DNA of 64,000 nt from JAZKGA01 sp040386235 (GTDB lineage Bacteria > Pseudomonadota > Alphaproteobacteria > Micavibrionales > Micavibrionaceae), in the NCBI GenBank assembly GCA_040386235.1, contig JAZKGA010000001.1, forward strand, positions 124,001 through 188,000, given 5' to 3'. A program made the position numbers and the translations under genes. This document shows positions 42,465 to 51,903 of this stretch, piece by piece; positions within the stretch are counted from its first letter, which is position 1, and every line of letters begins with the position of its first letter. The notes beneath the pieces are model-generated. The model was not told the DNA's origin, searched no databases, and was given only the letters and a program-made list of their open reading frames with translations.

Positions 42465-43238
42465 ATGACCGCAAAAATTGAACTGAAGAATGTAAAGAAA
42501 AGCTTTGGCACGAAGCATGTCCTGCGCGGCATTAATTTGCGGGTTGAGCCTGGCGAATCACTGGTCATTATCGGTGGATCGGGGACGGGTAAATCCGTCA
42601 CGCTGAAATGTATTCTGGACCTTGTGACCCCTGATTCCGGCCAGGTGTTTGTGGACGGCCAGGACGTCACCCCCTTACATGGCAGCAAGCGTCAGGATGT
42701 AACCGCCAAATTCGGCATGTTGTTTCAGGGCTCTGCTTTGTTCGATTCCCTGCCCGTTTGGCAAAATGTGGCCTTTCGCTTAATTCACGGTTTAAAACGA
42801 CCTGTTGATGAGGCGCGTGAGATTGCGATTCAAAAACTCGCACAGGTGGGATTAGAGGCCCGCGTCGCGGACCTGTTTCCCGCAGAACTATCAGGCGGGA
42901 TGCAGAAACGTGTTTCGCTGGCCCGCGCGATTGCCACCAATCCTGAGATCATCTTTTTTGATGAGCCAACGACCGGGCTGGACCCCATCATGGCGGATGT
43001 GATCAACGACCTGATCGTCAAATGCGTCCGCGAAATTGGCGCAACAGCCTTGACGATCACCCATGACATGATTTCCGCCCGCAAGATCGCCGACCACGTC
43101 GCGATGATCCATGAAGGCGTTATTCAGTGGGCAGGCCCGATTGAGGAACTGGACAACAGCGGCAACGCCTATGTCGATCAGTTCATTCATGGCCGCGCCG
43201 ATGGCCCTATCACGACGATCATGCCTGTTGAGGCCTGA
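42465..43238 (+). CDS. mlaF: MlaF-family ABC transporter ATPase
   Basis: The ATPase that powers MlaE. The 257-residue protein has Walker A GGSGTGKSV, the Q-loop in MLFQGSALFDSL, signature LSGGMQKRVSLARA, Walker B IIFFDEPTTGLDP and the switch histidine in ITHDM. AAGGCA lies before the ATG. It follows mlaE and precedes mrcA by 32 bases; the three may be cotranscribed as an envelope module. Confidence 0.94.
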   Translation: MTAKIELKNVKKSFGTKHVLRGINLRVEPGESLVIIGGSGTGKSVTLKCILDLVTPDSGQVFVDGQDVTPLHGSKRQDVTAKFGMLFQGSALFDSLPVWQNVAFRLIHGLKRPVDEAREIAIQKLAQVGLEARVADLFPAELSGGMQKRVSLARAIATNPEIIFFDEPTTGLDPIMADVINDLIVKCVREIGATALTITHDMISARKIADHVAMIHEGVIQWAGPIEELDNSGNAYVDQFIHGRADGPITTIMPVEA

Positions 43239-43270
43239 TCTATAATGATGACAGGACAGATATAGCGGCG

Positions 43271-45823
43271 ATGCGTTTTTTGGGAAAACTGTTTGCTGTT
43301 TTATTCACGCTGGGGGTGGTCGGTGCGATTGCCGGCGTGTTTTTCCTGGTTGGCGTCATCAACTTCTACAGCCGTGATTTGCCCGATCTAAAAGAGCTGG
43401 AGGCCTATGCCCCCGCGATTGTCACGCGCGTTCATGCGGGTGATGGCCGTTTGCTGGCTGAATTTGCCTCGGAACGCCGTATTTTCGTGCCTGTTGGTGA
43501 AATCCCACCGCTGGTGAAGCAAGCCTTCTTATCCGCAGAAGACAAGAAATTCTACAGCCATGGCGGCGTCGATTATGTGGCCGTTACCCGCGCGATGTTA
43601 AAAAATGCCGCGTCACTGGGGTCTGGCCGCAGGCCGGTGGGCGCATCAACGATCACGCAACAGGTTGCCAAGAACTTCTTGTTGTCCAACGAAGTGTCTT
43701 ATGCCCGCAAAATTCGCGAAGCGATCCTGGCTTATCGTATCGAAAAGGCCTTCAATAAGGATCAAATTCTGGAATTGTATCTCAACGAGATTTTTCTGGG
43801 CAACCGGTCTTACGGGGTCGGGGCCGCGGCCCTGAATTACTTCAATAAGTCCTTAAGCGAGTTAACGCCGGCCGAAGCCGCATACCTGGCCGCCCTGCCC
43901 AAAGCACCGAATAACTATCACCCGATCCGTCACCGCGCCGCCGCCACCGACCGTCGCGACTGGGTGCTGGGCCGGATGCTGGAAGACGGGTATTTAGAAG
44001 ATGACCAATTTGATGCGGCGATTGCCCAGCCGTTGGTCGCGATCAGCCGTGACAGCGCAGGCCTGGTCAAAGCCCCGTATTTCGCCGAAGAAGTCCGCCG
44101 CGAATTACTCAGTAAATATGGGGGCGACAGCCTTTATAAAGGGGGGTTGTCAATCCGTACCTCCATTAACCCAACATACCAACGCATCGCGGAACAGGCA
44201 CTGCGTGACGGCTTGATGAACTATGACCGCCGCCGTCGTGGCTGGCATGGCCCCATCGCCCGCCTGGATAATTTGATACGGTGGGAGCAGGATTTGGCGG
44301 TCCGCGACCTGCCGGACGGCATGCTTGATAACTGGCAGTTGGCCGTTGTAACACTGGTCGGCAATACAGTGCAGCTGGGCCTGAATGGCGGCACGCGCGG
44401 GACATTAAACGGTGACGATGTGACCTGGGCCAATGCGGGATCAGCTAAGCTGCGTAAGGGCGATATCGTGATGGTTGAAAAGGCCGAAAAAGGCCCTCTT
44501 TATCACCTGCGCCAAGTGCCGCAGGTGCAGGGCGCAATCCTGGTCATGGACGCGCACACAGGCCGCGTCCTGGCGATGCAGGGCGGCTGGCAGTTCGATA
44601 AATCAGAATTCAATCGCGCGACCCAGGCCAGGCGCCAGCCGGGATCTGCCTTCAAACCCTTTGTGTATCTCACCGCGCTTGAGGCAGGTTTCAGCCCTGC
44701 GTCACTGGTTCTTGACGCCCCCTTTGAAATCATGGACCGTCCGGGGCATTACTGGCGACCTGAGAATTATACTGAAGACTATCTGGGCGCAACGACGCTG
44801 CGCGTTGGCGTTGAAAAATCACGGAACCTGATGACCGTGCGCCTGGCCCAGCATATCGGAATGGATAAGGTCGCAACAACCGCATCACGGTTTGGGATTG
44901 AAGACGGCATGGCCCCCCGCCTGTCTTACGCCCTTGGGGCCGGTGAAACGACATTGCTGCGTTTATCGACCGCGTATGCGATTCTGGTGAATGGGGGCCG
45001 ACGCGTCACCCCGACCTTTATCGACCGTATTCAGGATCGCCGTGGCCAAACAATGTTTAAGCAGGATACCCGGCCCTGCCCGGCCTGCGGCCCTAAAATT
45101 CGCTGGGAAAACCAGCCGACCCCGGATATTTCCCTGGCCGGTGAACAAGTGGTCGATCCGCGTATCGCCTATCAAATGGTGTCAATCATGGAAGGTGTGG
45201 TTCAACGCGGTACGGCCACGCGCCTGCGGTCTTTGAACCGCCCGATTGCCGGTAAAACCGGTACCACGAATGACAGCCGCGATGTCTGGTTTATGGGGTT
45301 CACCCCGGATATCGTGACAGGGGTTTATATCGGTTACGACACGCCCAAACCGTTGGGTGACAAGGAAACAGGCGGATCGGTCGCCGCCCCGGTTTTCAGT
45401 GCTTTTATGGGGCAGGCCTTGGCTGATGTGCCTGCCACCCCGTTCCGTATTCCAGCAGGCATTCGCCTGATCCCCGTCGATCCCGCCACCGGCACGCGAA
45501 CCAGCCCGACGTCACCACGCATGGTATGGGAAGCTTTTATGCCCGGCCAGTCCCCGGAAACACGGGGTCAGGTCATCGCCGACGGCCAGGTAACATCTGG
45601 CTGGGCCCAACCCGCAGGCCCAAGCGACATCGCCCCTGGCACAGTCGTCCCGGCCCAACCTGTACCGGTGGATACATATCAGCAACAGCAGTGGCAGCAG
45701 AACCCGGATATGGCCTGGCCCGGCCCGCCACCCGCCGATCAGGAAACGATCCCAGCGCCATCCCCTGTACCAGACAGGGAAAATGAGCCAGCACCGATCA
45801 CCGGTACTGGCGGACTGTTCTAG
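43271..45823 (+). CDS. mrcA: Penicillin-binding protein 1A (bifunctional glycosyltransferase/transpeptidase)
   Basis: Class A PBP that polymerises and cross-links peptidoglycan in the periplasm. The 850-residue protein has an N-terminal membrane anchor (about 10-30), a glycosyltransferase domain with SAEDKKFYSHGGVD, GASTITQQVAKN and RKIREAILAYRIEKAF, an intervening OB-like domain, and a transpeptidase domain with SxxK (SAFK, S459), SRN, and KTGT (662-665). The last 100 residues are Pro/Gln-rich and disordered, a feature that varies among orthologues. It is convergent with the peroxiredoxin gene, 10 bases apart, with no terminator seen. Confidence 0.96.
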   Translation: MRFLGKLFAVLFTLGVVGAIAGVFFLVGVINFYSRDLPDLKELEAYAPAIVTRVHAGDGRLLAEFASERRIFVPVGEIPPLVKQAFLSAEDKKFYSHGGVDYVAVTRAMLKNAASLGSGRRPVGASTITQQVAKNFLLSNEVSYARKIREAILAYRIEKAFNKDQILELYLNEIFLGNRSYGVGAAALNYFNKSLSELTPAEAAYLAALPKAPNNYHPIRHRAAATDRRDWVLGRMLEDGYLEDDQFDAAIAQPLVAISRDSAGLVKAPYFAEEVRRELLSKYGGDSLYKGGLSIRTSINPTYQRIAEQALRDGLMNYDRRRRGWHGPIARLDNLIRWEQDLAVRDLPDGMLDNWQLAVVTLVGNTVQLGLNGGTRGTLNGDDVTWANAGSAKLRKGDIVMVEKAEKGPLYHLRQVPQVQGAILVMDAHTGRVLAMQGGWQFDKSEFNRATQARRQPGSAFKPFVYLTALEAGFSPASLVLDAPFEIMDRPGHYWRPENYTEDYLGATTLRVGVEKSRNLMTVRLAQHIGMDKVATTASRFGIEDGMAPRLSYALGAGETTLLRLSTAYAILVNGGRRVTPTFIDRIQDRRGQTMFKQDTRPCPACGPKIRWENQPTPDISLAGEQVVDPRIAYQMVSIMEGVVQRGTATRLRSLNRPIAGKTGTTNDSRDVWFMGFTPDIVTGVYIGYDTPKPLGDKETGGSVAAPVFSAFMGQALADVPATPFRIPAGIRLIPVDPATGTRTSPTSPRMVWEAFMPGQSPETRGQVIADGQVTSGWAQPAGPSDIAPGTVVPAQPVPVDTYQQQQWQQNPDMAWPGPPPADQETIPAPSPVPDRENEPAPITGTGGLF

Positions 45824-45833
45824 AAAAACGCGA

Positions 45834-46325
45834 TTACGCTTTCAGCTTGACCAGGCAGGTATCGGCACTGGACAGTTCGACCTGGCTTGGCACGTCTTCA
45901 ACGTCAAGGGACGTCACAACCGCGTTTTCCAGGATCATTGAAAACCGCTTGGCGCGTGTGGCAAGGCCAGCGCCGCTGCCATCAAAAGACAGGCCCAGTG
46001 CGGTCACCAGCGTCGCGTTGCCGTCCGGCCAGACATCAATCTTACCAGTTGCGCCTGATACCTCGCTCCAGTGTTTTGCAACAAACGGGTCATTGACGGC
46101 CAGGCAGATGACGGCATCCACGCCCTGGGCCTTGAATGCATCCAGATTCGCCAGATAGCCAGGCATATGTTTCTGGTGACAGCTGGGCGTAAAAGCTCCC
46201 GGAACCGCAAACAAAACGACCTTACGGCCTGCCAGCGCATCAGCCGTGTTGAATTCTTCAAGCCCGTCATCGCCCAGGCGTTTCAAGGTGATAGATGGGA
46301 AAGTGTCGCCGATTGTGATGGTCAT
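45834..46325 (-). CDS. Peroxiredoxin, Prx5 type
   Basis: Thiol peroxidase that reduces H2O2 and organic peroxides. From ATG 46325 it is 163 residues with the peroxidatic cysteine in PGAFTPSCHQKHMPGY and the Prx5 segments AVNDPFVAKHW and ENAVVTSLDVED. AGGA lies 6 bases before the ATG; the upstream open frame to 46448 is not conserved. It has a Cys near the C-terminus (SSADTCLVKL) that could act in resolution. It is the last gene of the long leftward run. Confidence 0.93.
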   Translation of the reverse strand: MTITIGDTFPSITLKRLGDDGLEEFNTADALAGRKVVLFAVPGAFTPSCHQKHMPGYLANLDAFKAQGVDAVICLAVNDPFVAKHWSEVSGATGKIDVWPDGNATLVTALGLSFDGSGAGLATRAKRFSMILENAVVTSLDVEDVPSQVELSSADTCLVKLKA

Positions 46326-46380
46326 AGGTGATCCTGCTGTAGGGTGTTTGGCGGTCACAGTATCCCGAAGCAGGCCCTGT

Positions 46381-46956
46381 TTACAATACCAAACCATACA
46401 GCACATGGTCTTGCCACGCGCCGTCAATCGACACGTATTGGCGGGCAAGTCCTTCTTCGATAAAGCTGCTGCGCTCTAATAACGCCCGACTGCGCATATT
46501 ATGCGGCAAGGTACCCGCGTGCAGGCGATGCAGGCGCAGGTCATCGCGGGCAAAGGCGATGACCGCTTCCAGTGCCTCATGCATATATCCTCTGCCTTGT
46601 TCCGCCCCATCAATCCAATATCCAAGCGTGGCCTGTTGCGCCGCGCCACGCGCCACGTGATTAAGATTAATGCCACCCAGAATTGTCTGATCATCATTGG
46701 CCACGATCACAAAGGCATATCCCGCATCGCGCAGCCAATTCTGCTTTTGCAGCACAATTTTTTCCTTGAAAAATCTTTCTTCCAGCGCATCTTCGGACCA
46801 GCGCGGTTCAAAGGGTTGCAACGCGTCTTTGTTGCGCAGACGGACGGCGTGCCAGGCTTTGTAATCCTGTAGTTTCAGGGGGCGCAGCATCGCGCGTGGG
46901 GTCAACAACCGCGTCGCATAATAATTGGGCAAACGGGTGGCCGTGCTGTGCCACAT
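46381..46956 (-). CDS. RimJ/RimL-type GNAT acetyltransferase
   Basis: A 191-residue GNAT protein that matches the ribosomal-protein N-alanine acetyltransferase group: MLRPLKLQDYKAWHAVR at the start, WIDGAEQGRGYMHEALEAVIAFA as the acetyl-CoA loop, and LPHNMRSRALLERSSFIEEGLARQYV near the end. RimJ (S5 acetylase) is the closest named relative; the substrate is inferred only. ATG 46956 overlaps the stop of the M16 peptidase gene as TAATG. Confidence 0.88.
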   Translation of the reverse strand: MWHSTATRLPNYYATRLLTPRAMLRPLKLQDYKAWHAVRLRNKDALQPFEPRWSEDALEERFFKEKIVLQKQNWLRDAGYAFVIVANDDQTILGGINLNHVARGAAQQATLGYWIDGAEQGRGYMHEALEAVIAFARDDLRLHRLHAGTLPHNMRSRALLERSSFIEEGLARQYVSIDGAWQDHVLYGLVL

Positions 46957-48215
46957 TATCGCAGCCGGGCCTGCAATGCGTCATAGGATTCCAGTTTCGC
47001 CAACGGCCCCACAGCGGCCAAGGTGGGTGTCTGGCTGACAATTTTCTGGGCCACGACGCTCAAATCATGGCAGGTGAGTGCGTCAATCGCGGCCAGACGC
47101 GTGGCAATATTCGGCAAGGCCTGGAATTGCAGGTGGTATCGCGCGATCGCGTCAATCCGACCGAACATCCGTTCCTGACCCATAATAATGCTGGCCCGCA
47201 ACTGTGCCTTGACGCTGCTTAACTCGGCTTCCGTCATTGTACTTGCGATGCCGCGCAACTCATCGCACACAACGCCCAGCAGGGTTGGAAGCGAGTCTGG
47301 CGACGTGCCTGCATACACGCTGAATAATCCTGTATCCTGATACGCGCTGTGCTGTGCATGAATGGCATACACCAGTCCGCGTTTTTCCCGCACTTCTTGA
47401 AATAACCGCGACGACATGCCGCCCCCCAGCAAACCGCCCAAGGCCCGTGTGGCTTCGTAATCCGACGCGGTACGGCTGGCGGCGGGAAACCCTAAAACGA
47501 TGTGCGCCTGTTCCAGCCCCGGCTTTTCAATCCGGCGCTCTCCACCGACATAGCGAGCGGGTAAAAGGGCGTCGCGCGTGCCGCTGTCCGTCATATCGCC
47601 GAATAAATCCGTGACGCGACGGACGAAATCATCATGCTGCACCTGTCCGGCCGCGGCGACAATCATTTTGCCTGGCTGATACTGTGTCGCGACATAGGCC
47701 ATTAACTGGTCCCGTGTCAGCTGCTGAATAATCGGTGCATATCCCAAGATTGGCGCACCCATCACCTGATCGGGATACGCGGCTTGCTGAAACATATCAA
47801 ATACCACGTCGTCGGGCGTGTCGTTGACCATTCCGATTTCCTGGATAATCACGCCGCGTTCACGCTCAATTTCCATTTGCGGATAGGTCGAATGGCGCAG
47901 CTGGTCGGCCAGCAGATCAAGGCCAAGCGGCATAAATTCGGCCAGAAGGTGGATGTAATAACATGTCACCTCACGGCCCGTATAGGCATTGGCGTTGCCG
48001 CCAACAGACTCGACATCAATGGCCAGTTGATGGGCGGTGCGGCGCTGCGTTCCCTTGAACAGCATATGTTCGACCATATGTGCGATCCCGTTTTCCTCCG
48101 GTTTCTCGTGGCGCGTGCCAACGCCGCACCAGACACCCAGGGCCACGCTGCCCGCATGGGGAACAGTATCAGTAATGATGGTCAGGCCATTGGCCAAAGT
48201 CGTTAATTGCAGCAT
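46956..48215 (-). CDS. M16-family zinc peptidase (processing-protease type)
   Basis: Single-domain-pair insulinase-family peptidase of the mitochondrial-processing-peptidase-beta type. The 419-residue protein has the inverted zinc motif HMVEH in GIAHMVEHMLFKGT and a downstream glutamate region with EIERERGVIIQEI. No signal peptide is visible, so it may be cytoplasmic. Alphaproteobacterial orthologues are commonly next to thrC or rimJ-like genes, and the GNAT neighbour agrees. It lies 14 bases after the DUF2336 gene. Confidence 0.93.
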   Translation of the reverse strand: MLQLTTLANGLTIITDTVPHAGSVALGVWCGVGTRHEKPEENGIAHMVEHMLFKGTQRRTAHQLAIDVESVGGNANAYTGREVTCYYIHLLAEFMPLGLDLLADQLRHSTYPQMEIERERGVIIQEIGMVNDTPDDVVFDMFQQAAYPDQVMGAPILGYAPIIQQLTRDQLMAYVATQYQPGKMIVAAAGQVQHDDFVRRVTDLFGDMTDSGTRDALLPARYVGGERRIEKPGLEQAHIVLGFPAASRTASDYEATRALGGLLGGGMSSRLFQEVREKRGLVYAIHAQHSAYQDTGLFSVYAGTSPDSLPTLLGVVCDELRGIASTMTEAELSSVKAQLRASIIMGQERMFGRIDAIARYHLQFQALPNIATRLAAIDALTCHDLSVVAQKIVSQTPTLAAVGPLAKLESYDALQARLR

Positions 48216-48229
48216 GCTTTATATATGAT

Positions 48230-49483
48230 TTAAAGGTTGAGAAAATCAATCTGCCATTGCAGATCGCCTTGGCTTAATGGGTAATCCGTCCCACCGCGGG
48301 GCAGCATGATATCCTTGCCGCCCAGACCTGCCATGTCTTTTTGTACCAGCAAGGCAGTCCGCATCGATAATTTGGCTTTCCAGCATAGGGCAATAATCGG
48401 TTTGGGCGCGCGCATGTCCAGAATGCGGGTAACGGTTTCCGGGGTCGTCTTGGCCAAATACGCCAGAATCATAATCGCCAGATCACGGTCGCGGATGCCG
48501 ATCACGTCACCTAACGCATCATCGCCCACCTCACCCTGGGCCAGCAGGGCCTGTAACTTTTGCGCGGGTGTACGCGCATCGTCTGCCCCGGTGGCCAAAT
48601 CCATACGACGGCGGGTCATTGATGCCACTTCGGCAATCGTTTCCATGTCCATATCCGGCCGGTCACACAGCAATGTGCGGACACTGTCATCGACAATTCT
48701 TGCCAGAGAAACAGCCATAGCGCGTGGCAGGGCGGCATGCGTTGCCAAAGCCTGGTGCCAGGATGGGAATGCTTTGGCTTTTTCTATAATGTGCTGAAAC
48801 ACGCTGGGTGTTAAGTCAGCGCCCTGATTGCTCAGCAGGATCGCGCCGGAGCGTTCATCTTGCACGTCAATCACGGCCTTGGATAATATCTCACTGACAT
48901 GCGGACGTCCGGCGATGGCGGCAACCGCCCAGTCCGCCGGATGCGATTCCAGGATCGCCAGGATATCGGTGTCTTCAAGTGCCAGGCAGTGACGTAAAAT
49001 CGGTTCGGCCACGTCCTGGGCGATATCACGGGCCAGCTGCCCTGCAATACGCGGGGGTGCGTTGGCCGCGTCTTTTAACGATGACGCCAGCGCAACGCGG
49101 ATTTTTAAAACCTCATCCAAGGCCAGCTGCCCCAGCGATTGTACAACAAAGGCGTATAACTGCGCCTGATGGTCAGCGTCCAGTTCCGGCAGCAAACGGC
49201 ATAATTTCTGCACCAAATACAGGCGCACGTCATTATCAGGGTCGCCGGCCAGAATCGGGGCGGCTTGTAACGGCAACGCATCATTCTGGGTAACGGCCCG
49301 GCGCACGCGCGGGTCCGTGTCGTGTTCCGCCAGATAGTATAGAATTTCCGGATGGGTGTCGGCACTGCGGGCCAGTTTCAGGCGATCTTTCGTCGCAGGC
49401 GATTGCGCCTTGGCCCGCGCCTGGTCATAGGTATGCGGTGCGTGTGTGCGAAAAAGCGAGGATAGCCACGTGAAAAACGACAT
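48230..49483 (-). CDS. DUF2336 family protein (alphaproteobacterial, HEAT-like)
   Basis: A 417-residue, mostly helical protein of the DUF2336 family, known mainly in alphaproteobacteria and without an established function. The N-terminal half has HEAT-like helix pairs (EILYYLAEHDTDPRVRRAVTQND, LAGDPDNDVRLYLVQKL). There is no signal peptide and the C-terminus is a helical bundle. ATG 49483 has no good Shine-Dalgarno; a TTG at 49498 overlapping the zapE stop is the alternative. It sits between zapE and the M16 gene and is probably cotranscribed. Confidence 0.85.
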   Translation of the reverse strand: MSFFTWLSSLFRTHAPHTYDQARAKAQSPATKDRLKLARSADTHPEILYYLAEHDTDPRVRRAVTQNDALPLQAAPILAGDPDNDVRLYLVQKLCRLLPELDADHQAQLYAFVVQSLGQLALDEVLKIRVALASSLKDAANAPPRIAGQLARDIAQDVAEPILRHCLALEDTDILAILESHPADWAVAAIAGRPHVSEILSKAVIDVQDERSGAILLSNQGADLTPSVFQHIIEKAKAFPSWHQALATHAALPRAMAVSLARIVDDSVRTLLCDRPDMDMETIAEVASMTRRRMDLATGADDARTPAQKLQALLAQGEVGDDALGDVIGIRDRDLAIMILAYLAKTTPETVTRILDMRAPKPIIALCWKAKLSMRTALLVQKDMAGLGGKDIMLPRGGTDYPLSQGDLQWQIDFLNL

Positions 49484-49494
49484 ACGACAGACTA

Positions 49495-50604
49495 TCAAGT
49501 CTCGTGCATCATGGCCAGATACGATGGGGATTGCATCTCCATTAATCGTGATGCAGTGCGCTGAAACTCAAACCCATGATCCGTACCGCTGTATAGCAGG
49601 TCAGGATGGGCTGCGGCTGAGACGATCAGCAGGATTTTACGGTCGTACAACACATCGACCAGGGTCATCAACCGCTTGGCCTCGTTCCGCTTGTCCGCAT
49701 GCAAATGCGGTACGTCTTCCAACATCACCGTGTCAAAAGACTCTGTAATAGCGAGGTAGTCAGCAGGCCCCAGTGCCGCTTCACACATTGCCGCAAAACT
49801 GACCCGCGCCACGCCGCGCGCGGTGCAGGACAGATGCAGAATGCGACCGTTCATCACCAGGTCATAAGGCTGTGGGTCAGCTTGATCCGTTAACCGCGCA
49901 AAAATCTGATCCATGCGGTGCGTCGTTTCAGGCGACAAAGGTGTCAGATAGATGTCGGCAACAGTGACCCGATCGCGGCGATAATCATGCGGACCATCAA
50001 GGATCATGACCTGCATTTGCGCCTGGATCAAATCAATTGTCGGCAGGAACCTGTCGCGCTGTAACCCCTTTTGGTAAAGGGCCTGGGGGGGAAAGTTACT
50101 GGTCAGGATGACCTGAACCTGATGCGTAAACAGGCCGCGTAACAGCCGACCCAATATCATTGCGTCCGCAATGTCGGTCACATGAAATTCATCAAAGGCC
50201 AGCACATCGTATTTATCGGCAATCGACTCGGCGTATTCCGCCAGGATATTGTCGGTTTCCTGCCCCTTACGGGCGATGCGCCGTGCGTGCAGGAACGCGT
50301 GGGTATCACGCATAAAACTGTGAAAATGGGTGCGCAGGATACGGGCATTGGTTGGAAACTGGGTTAAAAACGCATCCATCAATATGGTCTTGCCGCGCCC
50401 CACTGGGCCATGCAAATACACGCCGCTGAACCGGTTATTCTTTACGATACGTTTCGTTATTTCTGCGATGACGCCGGTGCGTTTTGGGGTCATCTTCAGG
50501 GTCATCAAATAAGCGTCCAAAGCATCAATGACACACGATTGGGCCGCATCAGGGCGCAATCGCCCCGCCTGAATGTCGGCATCAAGGTGGTGGCGGAGGG
50601 TCAT
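49495..50604 (-). CDS. zapE: Cell division protein ZapE (AFG1-like ATPase)
   Basis: AAA-type ATPase of the AFG1/LACE1 family that in E. coli modulates the Z-ring. The 369-residue protein has Walker A HGPVGRGKTILMD, the DEFHVTDIADAMILGRLL Walker B region and the family C-terminal PHLHADKRNEAKRLMTLVDVLYD. ATG 50604 has AAAGG 7 bases away and lies within the last 23 bases of tatC; ATG 50643 is also in frame but less likely. Part of the tat-cluster run. Confidence 0.94.
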   Translation of the reverse strand: MTLRHHLDADIQAGRLRPDAAQSCVIDALDAYLMTLKMTPKRTGVIAEITKRIVKNNRFSGVYLHGPVGRGKTILMDAFLTQFPTNARILRTHFHSFMRDTHAFLHARRIARKGQETDNILAEYAESIADKYDVLAFDEFHVTDIADAMILGRLLRGLFTHQVQVILTSNFPPQALYQKGLQRDRFLPTIDLIQAQMQVMILDGPHDYRRDRVTVADIYLTPLSPETTHRMDQIFARLTDQADPQPYDLVMNGRILHLSCTARGVARVSFAAMCEAALGPADYLAITESFDTVMLEDVPHLHADKRNEAKRLMTLVDVLYDRKILLIVSAAAHPDLLYSGTDHGFEFQRTASRLMEMQSPSYLAMMHET

Positions 50605-51382
50605 ATAATGCCTTTGACGCCCGGGCACGCTCCATCTGCGCAACCAGCAGAATAGTGATCTCGTATAACAGATACATGGGAATGGCCAGCGATGTCTGGG
50701 AAATCACGTCGGGCGGCGTCACGATCGCCGCGATAATGAAAATAATAATCAGCACATATCGCCGCCAGCGGCGCATACCTTGGGCTGTTACCTGGCCAAA
50801 GCGCGCCAGGGCCATCATGACGACCGGCAGCTGGAAACACAGACCGAACGCAAACACCAATGTCATGACCAGTTCCAGATAATCCGCCACGCGGGCCTCA
50901 AGCTGTATTGGCAGCGCCGTATCAACGCTTTGGAAACTCAGGAAGAAGGGCAAGGCCAGTGGCAGGATCAGGTAATACACCATCGCCCCGCCCATAAAAA
51001 ACAAAACCGGGGTGGCAATCAGAAACGGCAAGACCACACGCTTTTCAGCCTTGTAAAGACCAGGTGCCAAGAACCGCCACATTTGGGTGGCCAGGATTGG
51101 AAATGTCAGGAAAATACCCGCGAACAGTGCGACTTTGATATAGGCCAGAAAGGCCTCACCCAACGAGGTATAAATCAGGCGCTGTGTGTCGCCTGGACCC
51201 ATGGCGTCAGCCAAGGGCTGCACCAAAAAGCTGTAAATATCGGTTACGTACAGGTAACACCCGATCGTACCGATCGCCATCGCCACAAAACACCACATCA
51301 AGCGGCGGCGCAACTCACCCAAATGGGTCAGCAACGTTTGCGGAATAAAGATATCATGGCTGCTGTCAGAATCGGACATCAT
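50582..51382 (-). CDS. tatC: Sec-independent protein translocase TatC
   Basis: TatC is the receptor for twin-arginine signal peptides in the inner membrane. The 266-residue protein has the conserved N-terminal HLGELRRRL with Glu, PILATQMWRFLAPGLYKAEKR after the second span and six membrane segments. It starts 4 bases inside tatB (ATGA) and overlaps the zapE start at its end. Confidence 0.97.
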   Translation of the reverse strand: MMSDSDSSHDIFIPQTLLTHLGELRRRLMWCFVAMAIGTIGCYLYVTDIYSFLVQPLADAMGPGDTQRLIYTSLGEAFLAYIKVALFAGIFLTFPILATQMWRFLAPGLYKAEKRVVLPFLIATPVLFFMGGAMVYYLILPLALPFFLSFQSVDTALPIQLEARVADYLELVMTLVFAFGLCFQLPVVMMALARFGQVTAQGMRRWRRYVLIIIFIIAAIVTPPDVISQTSLAIPMYLLYEITILLVAQMERARASKALYDPPPPP

Positions 51383-51711
51383 TCACCATCGGCTTTTTGC
51401 GTGGGCGCGTCTGGCAGGTTTGCGGTGATAATATCGGCATCTGCCGCAGCTTCATCCGTATCATCGTCATCCGGCGTGTAAGGGCCGATACGGGTACGGG
51501 ATGGCGTAATGGGCGCGGTACGTTGCAGATCATGCAGATCTGTTGCTTGCAGGAACGTATCGACATGTTGCGTCATATTATAACGGATATATTGCAACCG
51601 CCGGACCCAGCGGCCAACAGTGTACAGCACATCAGGCAATTGTTTTGGCCCAATAGCAAACAGGGCCACACAGATCACCAGCAAGAGCTCAGAAAAGCCA
51701 AAATCCATCAT
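51379..51711 (-). CDS. tatB: Sec-independent protein translocase TatB
   Basis: TatB binds substrates with TatC. The 110-residue protein has an N-terminal span with the hinge FAIGPKQLPDVLYTVGRWVRRLQ, an amphipathic helix and an acidic tail. It is short for TatB but the GPKQLP motif (GPxxLP) is clear. AAAGGG precedes ATG 51711, and it overlaps tatC. Confidence 0.93.
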   Translation of the reverse strand: MMDFGFSELLLVICVALFAIGPKQLPDVLYTVGRWVRRLQYIRYNMTQHVDTFLQATDLHDLQRTAPITPSRTRIGPYTPDDDDTDEAAADADIITANLPDAPTQKADGE

Positions 51712-51735
51712 GGCAATTGGCCCTTTCCGCGCGTC

Positions 51736-51903
51736 TTATTTCTTTTTTGTGGTTTTTGACCCGGTATCGTCGTCATTCAGGCCGCTTTTAAAGGCTTTAA
51801 CACCCTTTGCAACATCCTGCATAACAGTTGGAAGCTTGCCCGCCCCGAACAGCAGCAGAACCAAAACGATTAATAAAACAATTTCCCAGATACCCAAGCT
51901 CAT
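51736..51903 (-). CDS. tatA: Sec-independent protein translocase TatA
   Basis: A 55-residue protein: MSLGIWEIVLLIVLVLLLFGAG, then KLPTVMQDVAKGVKAFKSG and an acidic/lysine-rich tail. The single span with the FGxxKLP hinge and the following amphipathic helix identify TatA, which forms the Tat pore. The start overlaps the scpB stop by 4 bases (ATGA), and tatB follows 24 bases later, so the order scpB-tatA-tatB-tatC is intact. It is easy to miss because of its size. Confidence 0.95.
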   Translation of the reverse strand: MSLGIWEIVLLIVLVLLLFGAGKLPTVMQDVAKGVKAFKSGLNDDDTGSKTTKKK